A stretch of 64,000 nt of DNA, from assembly GCA_964036295.1 (NCBI GenBank), contig OZ038468.1, positions 1,510,001 through 1,574,000 of the forward strand. The letters run 5' to 3'. Within the stretch, counting starts at the first letter, position 1. Each line of letters starts with the position of its first letter. This stretch comes from Plumapathes pennacea. Its lineage: Eukaryota; Cnidaria; Anthozoa; Antipatharia; Myriopathidae. The notes under the pieces are model-generated. The model did no database searches and had not been told where the DNA came from. It saw nothing but the letters and a program-made list of their open reading frames with translations. Below, piece after piece: positions 43,323-52,801 of the stretch. The position numbers and the translations under genes were made by a program.

Positions 43323-46297
43323 ATGGGATTTTTTCTTGCCGTGCTTACGTTTGTGACATGTTTCCCTATCGTTCAAACAAGTAAGTATTTGACTGGCATT
43401 TTGTCGTAAGCGTAGCTTTAGGTTCGCTAGGTGCATTGCTAGCTTTTGGTATAAAGTTGAAATGATTAAAGGAGACCTTCGGCCAATTTTAGACTAAGAG
43501 GCGACTCTCGAAGCACATCCGAAAAACAATACGGCTGGATCAGATGCTCATTTTTTGGCGACTCGAGGATCATTTGTTTATCAAAACAATTCGGAAGGCT
43601 TCGAGCAGCAGCTTCAGAACTGCGCTCCCTTAGAGATCGAAAACAACCGCACCTATGCTGTTTTCAAATTTTATACGCGCAACGTTAAAACGACTAAAAT
43701 CGTGTCCATGCAGAGGTCGGAATTGCCCAAAATGAAGTCGCGTATATTCTGCGAGTCTCCAATGTTAATAAAATATTGAAACGTATTTTGCAGAAAAATC
43801 TTTCGTTGCTATCATCAAATAGTAAAAGAGCGGCTCTGAAAAAGTAACAAACGCCAAAACATAATTAAATCCCAGGTTAACATATTTTTGTTTTGTTTTC
43901 CGACGGTCCGGTGTCAACCTTCTCGGGCATATCTGCGAAACAGCTCGATTTGTATCGACGAGTTGTCGCGATACGATGCTGCGCTAAAAATCGCCGATTT
44001 TAACGGTTAAGTGTAGAATTGCGCATCTCGTATTAGTTGTGCCGCAACGTTGCACTAAGGTTCTGGTTGCATAACACCTGCATATTTTTTTTACTGCGCA
44101 TGCAAAATTGTCGCTAAAAATGGACAGGTGGCGATTCGTTTGATAGGGTAAGGCCAAGTTTTATTGACACGACTTATTTTGCTCAATAGTAGACATCGAG
44201 TATGGCATAAGCCCACAGCTACTAGAGGATAAACTCGTTTAAGACTTCGATGTTTCTAAATATCAGTCGCTTTAACATCGTACAGGTTTACTCGAAGGGT
44301 TACCACTAATCTAAAAAAAAATCTCAAAAAATATTTTCCCCAGAACAAGCAAAACTTTGGATTATTTTAGCTATTACTATTCCGGAATACGGTCAATCGA
44401 ACACACCCTTAGTCTCAGCCAATTCACCAATTCAATGTTATCATACAATTACGTTTCGATGTCAGGCGAAAGTGTTCAAATTTAGCTTTATTCCCACAGC
44501 AACCCTCCCATCTTTCCAGGACCTGAAATGGAATTACCCAGGCGACACACAATATGGCGGGGCGTACGATAAAGACAAACTTCTTGAACTATCTGGTCTG
44601 AGCGAAAGCTTCAGTGACATAAACGACACATGCCCATTACGTATGAGCTTAGCCTTAAACTACATTGGATGGCCACATCAAATAATAAAGTCACGAGTGA
44701 GGCTCCTTCCTGAAAGCTCCAACCCGCTCAATGGGACCGCTGGCTTGTTCTTCTTTAAAGAAACCGATGGAATAGTGAGGTAGGTTTTTCGACCACTGTA
44801 ATACCAGCTAAGTTTCTTTCATGCTAGGCAATGACACCGATATGAGATCGTTGCAGCCTTCATACTAAAAACAGTAAACGTTTTCTTAGATTGATCTTAG
44901 ATCCACTTTAGCATCTCGGTATGAACGCGCGCTAACAAACTTAAATATACAAGTCATGGCAGTAGAATCGGTAGTCGTATTTATAATACAGACGACTTAA
45001 GTTCATCTGGTATCAAAAAGACACGAACTTAATTTGTTTCTGCGTCTGTTAAGTACGACTGAAAGACACATTAGGAGACGTGTAATTCGTCCCAGACGAA
45101 TTTAGCTTGCATAAAAGCGAGTTGGTGAACTAAACGCCCTTCATAGAGCACTTCTCTCCGATTTTCAGCTGGCTGCGTCAGGCTTATGGAGAACCTGTCA
45201 TCTCAAATAACACGCGAGTGTTCAACAAGAAGCAAGGGATCATGTTTCTGAAAGTGGACAATGAAAACGCAAACTGTGCAGTTCTCTTGTGGGATGGAGC
45301 GGGGTTCCATCAAGAGCGAGGCTTCATGAAACACAAAAACTTGCGGGAAGTTGTATTCTGGGAGACGCCAACCAGTAAGTTGTCTCAAAATGCACATTCT
45401 CTTAACTTATAAATGATGTAGTGAGAATTGATAGTTGAATCTGCTTTCATTTGAGCAAGCTATCAAAAAGCTAAGTTCTTCTTACTATATCATAAGATAT
45501 CTCTGGTGAGGAACTGAATGAAAAAGTCACTCTTGCTACTTTGACGATCATTATAGTTTGTTTGATAACTTTTGCACTCGTTTATTTAGTATGTTAGTTA
45601 TTTCTATTATGTACCTATTATACATGTTTTATTATATAGACACGAGTGTTTTACTGGAAAATATACCGTGCGTAAAATCCATACGAAACTACATCCGGGA
45701 CCCGAGTGGCGTATTTTCCATATCCTCACGAGTGAGGATATCGTTGGCATCATTTCGCGCTTTTGCACGGTGGTTTGTGCAATTTCTCGTAAAACAATCG
45801 TGCCTAATATAATAAAAAGAAAATTACACGGCGGCTTGAAGATATGGATTTTATTTGCTCGTGGTAAAAACAATATTTTACTCACTCGCGAAGCGCTCGT
45901 TCGTAAAATATTGTTTTTACCACTCGAAAATAAAATTCATATCTTCGCGCCGCCGTGTAATATCCTCTTGTAGTTAACAAATTCGGTCCAAGACAGTTAA
46001 CTATACTGTAGAATAACACTTATAATGTTGTTGCTGTTGTTGTTGTTGTTGTTGTTGTTGTTTGTTGTTGTTCGTTTTCCTCGTTTCCTCAGGTGGTTGT
46101 GGCATTGATCTGAACTTGAAACAGTCCACGTGTTTCCCAGGTAAATCTTCAGTTGAATTGTTTTCTGGAGAGAAGATTGCCATGGAAAGTCTGAAAATTG
46201 GAGATCGCGTGAAAACATTCACCGCAGATGGGAAGATTGTTTACAGTCCAATCATTACTTTCTTGGATCAGATGCCAGATTATGGAGGTACTCGTTG

Positions 46298-46353
<56 letters not shown>

Positions 46354-47226
46354 ATGCACAGGAACACAACACAGACACAAACGCAAACACACATACATAT
46401 ACACACACATGTTGTCAGCAGAAAGGACATTCTAGGCAACAGGACACATGATCGAAAATTGTGGTAAATGGACAAAACAGTTCAAGTGTTTTACTCCCTG
46501 GAGTGATAAACTTAAGTTTTCTCCTTTAGTTTCTCATACATTTGGTTGGGAGAATTTATATTTTGAGCTTGAAAGTGAAGAGATTAAGCCACTAAAGTCC
46601 AAACCATGATTATACGTTAATTTTGGATTAGGTTCAAACTTTTTTTTTTTTCAACCTGATAATGGAAGGTTTCACTCAGCCCTCTAGCACTAGCCCTTTG
46701 TCTGAGCAAAAAAATACGGTTTGATATTCTGTATTTATCTTCTCCAGGTTATTACTACACAGTAATTGCAGAAAGCCAAACCAACGTCACCCTCAGCAAA
46801 GCTCATCTTATCTTCAGAAAGGAACCGTCCCGAGGGATAAAAGGCTCCCTTGGGTTTCACACCGCTCGCGCTCTCTACGCTTCTGACCTCCATCCTGATG
46901 ACGTCATCTTCGTTTACTGCCCCAAAACCGGCGCAATCGTGTCCCGGAGGGTCCTTGCGGTGTCACTGGCCGAGGAAAAAGGAGCCTATGCGCCGGTCAC
47001 AGAGGAGGGGACCTTATTAGTTAACGGGGTGTGGGTCTCTTGCTATGCGGACCTTGGTGATCACCACCTGGCACATTATTTGATGTCGCCTTTGAAGTCT
47101 TTTTACGGCTTGGCACCTCGGGTGCTAGGTGCAGGTGGAGGGTACATGCACGGGTATCTCAAGGGAGCTCTGCGCCCTATCGGAATGAAACTCTTTGGAG
47201 AGGACAAGTTTTATAGGGAGCCATGA
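43323..47226 (+). CDS. Predicted secreted Tae4-like amidase domain fused to Hedgehog-type Hint/Hog domain
   Basis: Exons 43323-43380, 44500-44779, 45169-45374, 46093-46287, 46748-47226 join in phase: 405 residues. Residues 1-19 are a signal peptide (MGFFLAVLTFVTCFPIVQT). Residues about 25-181 match the Tae4 family, bacterial type VI secretion effectors that cut peptidoglycan peptides: NDTCPLRMSLALNYIG (nucleophile Cys64), NKKQGIMFLKV, LLWDG and EVVFWE follow the family order. The usual GHxDLWDG is CAVLLWDG here, so the catalytic His position is Ala150. Residues 195-405 are a Hint domain of Hedgehog type: CFPG at its start, LKIGDRV, SKAH (His266), GAYAPVTEEGTLLVNG and VSCYAD. A tail with GGYMHGYLKGALRPIGMKLF resembles the sterol/adduct-recognition end of Hog domains. 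In Hedgehog this module cleaves before the Cys and esterifies the released N-terminal part; I infer the same may release the Tae4-like part here. Tae homologues (dae genes) are known in some eukaryotes; this fusion is new to me. Confidence 0.85.
43555..43779 (+). other. Open frame in first intron of the Tae4-Hint gene, unrecognised
   Basis: A 74-codon frame with protein-like composition (FEQQLQNCAPLEIENNRTYA, VFKFYTRNVKTTKIV) but no ATG start, no recognised domain and no evident splice partners. It may be a decayed exon. Confidence 0.2.
45635..45968 (+). mobile_element. Bipartite double-palindrome element, copy D
   Basis: Starts TATAGACACGAGTG, ends TGTAATATCCTCT. The central palindrome reads TCCTCACGAGTGAGGA, self-complementary except for one mismatched central pair. 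It lies in intron 3 of the Tae4-Hint gene. Confidence 0.75.
46025..46075. repeat. (GTT)n microsatellite
   Basis: About 15 GTT-like units ending 20 bases before the acceptor of the exon at 46093, effectively part of its upstream tract. Confidence 0.9.
46300..46420. repeat. (GA)n followed by (CA)n microsatellite
   Basis: About 23 GA units and then an ACACAAACGCAAACACAC stretch in the last intron of the Tae4-Hint gene. Confidence 0.9.
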
Positions 47227-47274
47227 ATAAGGAGCTGGCTAACGTAGTTGTGAATGACTAACTATACCTGGGCG

Positions 47275-47630
47275 TATGTGAGTGAGTGAGTTTGTGAGTT
47301 TATGAGTAAGTGAATGAGTTAGTAAGTGAGCGAATGAGTGAGTTTGTGAGTGAGTGACCATCACGCTTTTACAATCGGGTATTGCTAAAGCCAATCTGTA
47401 ATAGTAACAAGGTAAAAGGTATATATTCATAGCTGACAGTGAGTGAGTAAGTGAGTTAATAAGTGAGTGAGTTTGTGAGTGGGTGAAAGAGTTAGTATGA
47501 GAGTGGGAGTGAGGGAGTGAAATGAAGTGTGAGTTAATGAGGGAATGAAAGTGAATGAATAGGTGTGTGAGTAAAAGAGTGTGGGAGACGATGAGTGAAT
47601 AATTGAAGAAATAGCTGCATGAGTAAGTGA
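47275..47630. repeat. (GAGT)n degenerate tetranucleotide repeat
   Basis: Two blocks (47275-47360 and 47440-47630) of GTGAGTGAGT-type sequence directly 3' of the Tae4-Hint stop codon, separated by about 80 bp of unique DNA. Confidence 0.85.
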
Positions 47631-49954
47631 GTCGATTTTCCAACTGACAGACTATTTGATTGACAAGGTAGCTACCCATCAAGTGCATCTTTTTGGCCAA
47701 TCAGGAGCAAAGGTAAATTTAGCACTGACGATTACGATATTTTCACGCAAGCAAGCAAGTGGTGATGGCTTTTCTTCGCACAGTTGATTGGTTAAAACTG
47801 AACGCAAACTACTTTTGATTGGTTGAAAGTGTTTCTTAAAGCTTCTGTGATTGGCGGTGTACTTACTGGCTTTTATTTCTTTTTTTGACGGTCATTCCAA
47901 AGCCGCTCTTTGCCGTGACTGACTAAGTAATTGATTTGACTCTTAAAGTGTTGTCATGGTGGTGTTCTCCTAACTATTCAAGAATAACTGAATGAGTGAT
48001 GTAGTGTTCAATCAATAATGTATGTATAATAATGTGAAAAGAAGTTGTTTGATTATTTGAATATGCAATAGATTGGATGCCTAATGAATAAGAATAACTC
48101 GGGTAATTTTTGTCTAAAGTTGATAAACTGTTTCAGTATTCGATAAACGAGTCTTGAAGAAACGGTAGTTGAGTCATTTAGATTAAAGGGGCCCTTTGGC
48201 CAATTCACTGTTTTAATTTACAAATTAGCCAAGGCTGAATTTAGTTACAACACGAAAAAACGTAATATACATCATGCAAAGGATTGTGGTTGAACGTTCG
48301 TATAGTGCAGTGTTCATCTGGGTGACGTAGAAAGCTTTTGTTGGTGGCCAACGTTTCGACCACGACTATGGCCCACGTGATTTCAATCACGTGAGAGTCA
48401 AGTTAAGAGTCGTCATCAGATGACATTTGCTATCATGACGAGCCGCACGCCTTGACAACGGCCATTTGTCCCCACCGCCCGTGGAGTGCGGTCTGCTTGG
48501 TATGAATGACAGAGGTGTAAACTCCAAACCATTAGCACGGTCGGTGTGCCGATAATCACTTTGTCCTGAATTAGAAATTGTAATTTTAGCCGGCAATCGT
48601 GCTCTGGGGTGCCTTTCTCACTCTATAACAGAAGTCGCGCTTATGTATCTAACGAAAGAGCTTGACGTCCAGTAAAAAAATCTTACTAGTATTCCGCCAG
48701 TCACAAATAATGTCATTGATTTGACTTCACTGTGCAATATTTCCTCACAAAGATTCGTGTCGAAACACGCACTGCCTGAGAACATTACAATGATCAGGTA
48801 GTCGCCGAAACATTCAATGAATGGTTTCTATGTATCGCAATCAAAAAGCTATGTCCGTTCAATCAAAGCCTGTTAAAGTCAGCGAGCTCTTCCCTGTTAT
48901 TTCACGTTATCGCGTTTTGTGACTGAATCAGCTGCTATCAGACAATGTGCCGAATCGAAAATCAATTTTTCTAAATCCGAAGTTCAAATTAGATGTTGAA
49001 GCCGTTATCAAAATCTTACAAAAGACTGTTTCAAGGCTAGTCATCAGTGAAAAATGTCCTTCGGTATTATTCAAATAATAGTCGATTCAATCAGGCTCAT
49101 CACACCAGGTAACTCTCAGCTGTCATGAAATCAGCATGATAGCATCCAATTCCTGTTTTAGGAATAAAATTACATTCGCGGTGCATTACTATTTTACGCA
49201 GGAAGGATAAGAGGCAGGATTGAGAGGGCTAGCGAATCACTTGTGTAATGGTATAATCGGTTGAGGGTAAGCTATCGCTATTTCAGTTAATCCGCGAGAT
49301 TTATTCGGGCCGATTTCCCGTGTGTACGTTCTGGCCACATGTTTGGTTTTGTGGCCGGATCTTGCTCTGTAATTGTTTAGCTGCAAATTTCAGGATGGGT
49401 AGATATATTAGTTTAGACTTATGTTTCTTGAAGTATGGCTCATAGCTTTAAGAATTATATGTTGAAGTGATTGTGGCTCTTTTTGTGTGACGGCCAGATC
49501 CGTTCAATCGGTGGTTTTGAGCGAACCATATTACTGCGAGATCACCTCGCGAACGAAGCCCAGGGTACTTGTCAAAGGTCTAGCCCTCGGCCCGCGTATA
49601 GTACTATCTGATCACAACATGCGCGCAGGCCCAAAGGTTTTATATAGTCATAGCGAAAGATTAAGTTTAATTTTCAAAACTTATCGATGTTTAGACATTG
49701 CAGGCAGCTTTATGGAATGTATTTTACTCATTGCGGCAAATGGAATGGTTCAAAGCTAAATTAAGCTTTGTTAGGAGAACACAAGACAAAACTCCGGGCA
49801 GACTCACATAGGAAGTACAAGAGTATTAACTCGTACATGGTCGTTTGGGTCTTTGATCAATTAAAGGGCGAAGTATTTATAGTTTGATTGAAGTTTTTGT
49901 CGAGAACTCTACTGGTGTTTTCAGTGGTGTTTGGGAGCCGTTGAGTTGAACCGC

Positions 49955-50430
49955 AACCTTGTGCGAAAAAAAGAAAACACCTTGGCTTTCAACCGGCTAC
50001 TATTACTGCGAAATACTATGATATCGGATATATATTTTACGACTTCGGTTATTACCTGACCCGGCAGAATCTTAGTGCTGCAATGTTCTGAGGAAGTGTG
50101 TGTTTCGGCACGAATCTTTGTGAAGGAACATTGTATGGAAGTGAAGTCAAATTCAGGTAAAATAGCTTGTAGCCGTCCAGTTTCAGCAGTCTTCTTGTCG
50201 TTGCGATCGTAACTCAAAAATAAAACAAGTAAGATCTCGCCTGTGCGAAAACATCTTGGCTGTTTTTGGACCAAATTTCAGCCATTTGGAATCTTTCTAT
50301 TACTACCTGACCAGACAGAATCTTAGTTGCTGCAATGTTCCCAGGAAGTGGAGGTTTCGACACGAATCTTTGGCAGGGAATATTGCGCGGAAGTGAAGTC
50401 GAAATCAGGTAAAACCGTTTTTGTAGTGAT
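49955..50430. repeat. Diverged tandem duplication, two units of about 200-270 bp
   Basis: Unit 1 has TATTACCTGACCCGGCAGAA, CTGCAATGTTCTGAGGAAGT and GGAAGTGAAGTCAAATTCAG. Unit 2 has ATTACTACCTGACCAGACAG, CTGCAATGTTCCCAGGAAGT and GGAAGTGAAGTCGAAATCAG. Both are preceded by TGTGCGAAAA and CTTGGCT. Confidence 0.7.
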
Positions 50431-51089
50431 TGGCTTTTTTCCAAGACTGATACGCGCTTCAATCTTGCATATCAGCTTATTTTGGTACGATAAAAAGTTG
50501 TCAATTTTAATACTCGGCGACGGACGGTTACTTTAAATTTGCGCAATAGTTTAGCGTATCAGCCCACTTATCGAAGAAAAAAAAATTACAAACTTTGAAG
50601 AGACTCAAAAAATACAGCAAAACGGCCCCAAAGCTCAGTGAATTCTTGATATCCGTCCTTCACAAAGCAGCTCAGCAGGCTGGCGTTTGCCCCACGGGAA
50701 ACATTCTCACCCCAAGGATCGAGGCGCTTGCGTGCTGTTTTGCTTACACCTTTGTTCGCCGCAGTTAATTGGATTAAAACAGCTTGGTTAGCAACGGGTA
50801 CTTACGGCTCAACCCGGCTGCGACCCCTCATGTTGCGGTTGCCATGGACATTTCTGATTGGACTAATTGCCTTGCAATTTATGCAGAATCTTAATGATTT
50901 ATTGCTACTTTATAGCTATTAACTGCTTAAAAATGGACTAAATAGGTAAATGAAGGCATCGGCGCAAATATAACGTTCTTTGTCATAAATAGCAGAGATG
51001 ATTTAAAATAAAAGCAACGTCAACTGTGACCACGACCTCGTGCTGTAATTAATTTCGAACGATTCGTTTTAGTTCCTAAACGATGTCCC

Positions 51090-51246
51090 CTCCTCTTCTT
51101 CCGCCATAATTATTATGCAAGCCGCAAGGTTTTGTGGGTATCTTGGACCCAGGGCCTGCAGATCAAACCGGGCCGACGGGGCCGGGGCCCAAGATCCCAC
51201 AAAGCGGTGCGCATAATAAACATGGCGGAAGCGAAGAAGGTATCGT
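51090..51246. repeat. Large imperfect palindrome (about 60-bp arms)
   Basis: CTTCTTCCGCCATAATTATTATGC at the left (shown here over 51096-51119) is mirrored by GCATAATAAACATGGCGGAA at the right. The arms continue to pair through TTTTGTGGG / CCCACAAAG and ATCTTGGACCC / GGGCCCAAGAT around a GC-rich loop. Confidence 0.75.
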
Positions 51247-52227
51247 AGCTGCAGACTCGTCGTTTTATAGGACAACAAAGAGGCAACTAAAGTGATCCCC
51301 TGGCATTGTATAAGGTTTTTAACTAATTATTTTACTTTAACCTGAAAATTTGCTGCCAACCTGCAACCACACACTGGCGCGGGATGATGTTGCGTAAGAA
51401 TATGAACGTTATAAAGAAATGTATGGAAGACTGTAGTCGATTGTAGAATTGCGTTCTTTGGAATTAGAATTGTATACCAAGTGAGTCACTAAATACGTTC
51501 AGTCGAGTGATCTTTGACCTCGGTTTGAACAACAGCTCGCTGCACTCGCCGGCGAACGACCTGGAAATAAGTAGGTCAACTAGGTCACGCATTCCAGGGT
51601 AGGCATTACATGTTATTTCTATTTCGTCCAGGCTTGTTTTATATACGTTTCTAGAGGTAGCGACGATAAATTAAGTTTTGAACGTGTGGAAAACGGTAAA
51701 AGCTGTGTGAAGTTTCACTGTCGTTCAGAGACGTACACAATTGTTTGCATAGACCAGATCCGGCGGGTGTATTTTGCAGAAATGCAGAATGCAGAACGCG
51801 GCTACAGTAAATAAAGACAAACCGACTCTTCCCGTAAAATGCGGGAAAATTTCTATCGTTTTAGTTGCCAAAGGAAAATTATCCAGGTTGATGACTATCA
51901 GTTTTGTGGTTACTGAAACGCAAACCATAACCGTACGCGGTGACTGAAAACACAAAAACATAATTATGTATATTAGCATGTTTGTTGACACCTTTGTCAA
52001 GCATGGACGCGGCATTTCTGTGTCAAGGCTTCTTCGCGTTTCTATATCAATCGCTGTTACCATCAAATTCACTTGTCATTGACAGCGGCAACGAGTTAAA
52101 GTATTGCCCGTGTGCCCTTGACTCGTTTATCAAAGGTTATGTGCTTTATCCAGGTGTACAACTAATTCTACCCAAGGGAATATTAGTAAAGTCATTTGAA
52201 CCCCTTGATTATAGAACAGAATAGATA

Positions 52228-52602
52228 AAGAGGTTATTACACGGGAAGGAGTGCAATACGGCGGAGTATTTTTTACAATCGAGTCGGTTTTATTTTATCG
52301 AGCCTGCTTCAGGCGAGAAAAAATAAAACTGACGAGTAAAAATACAGCCGTAATGCACGATTTTTTGTGTAATAAATTGTTTATTATACGACAAGCGAAG
52401 CAGGGCAAACGTTCTCTCCACGCGCAAAATGGAACAAAAAATGACGCGTTCGTAAGCTTTGCTTGCGAAAATTTATCACGTAAGCTAATAAACCAGTTGA
52501 TCTGGTTCCTGACGAACAAGTGCAATACGCTCCCATCTTTGCACTCGTTTTGGCCCGTATTTGCACTCGAAAATGTGAAGTCGTGTAATAAAGTAGCTTT
52601 TT
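52228..52602. mobile_element. Fold-back element with TTATTACACG termini
   Basis: TTATTACACGGGAAGGAGTG at the left; CCCGTATTTGCACTC and CGTGTAATAAAG at the right. Internally, TCGAGCCTGCTTCAGGCGAG makes a smaller hairpin. No coding capacity. It ends about 200 bases before the first HYKK coding exon. Confidence 0.5.
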
Positions 52603-52801
52603 TGTCGCAACTGAAACTCACATGTACTTTTTAATAGATTTTATCGTTACTAGCTTTTGTGTCAGATTGGTATGTGCATTTGATCATGCTTACGGAATTT
52701 GCGCAATATAAATCAATAAATTTTTATTATTAAATTAATATTAAAGCGCTTGCATCTTTTATACCTATTTTAGGGACATACCGCTGATTGCAACAGACGA
52801 C

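Larger units (their letters stand above)
47631..52801. other. 5.2-kb region without a supported gene
   Basis: It holds a tandem duplication (49955-50430), a large imperfect palindrome (51090-51246) and a fold-back element (52228-52602). Small frames at 49487, 50728 and 51982 show no domains. A candidate untranslated HYKK exon could lie here: the HYKK start codon is preceded by an acceptor at about 52773. Confidence 0.45.

Noticed and set aside
47239-47700. Minus-strand Ser/His/Thr-rich frame
   Set aside because: Translation of the (GAGT)n repeat.
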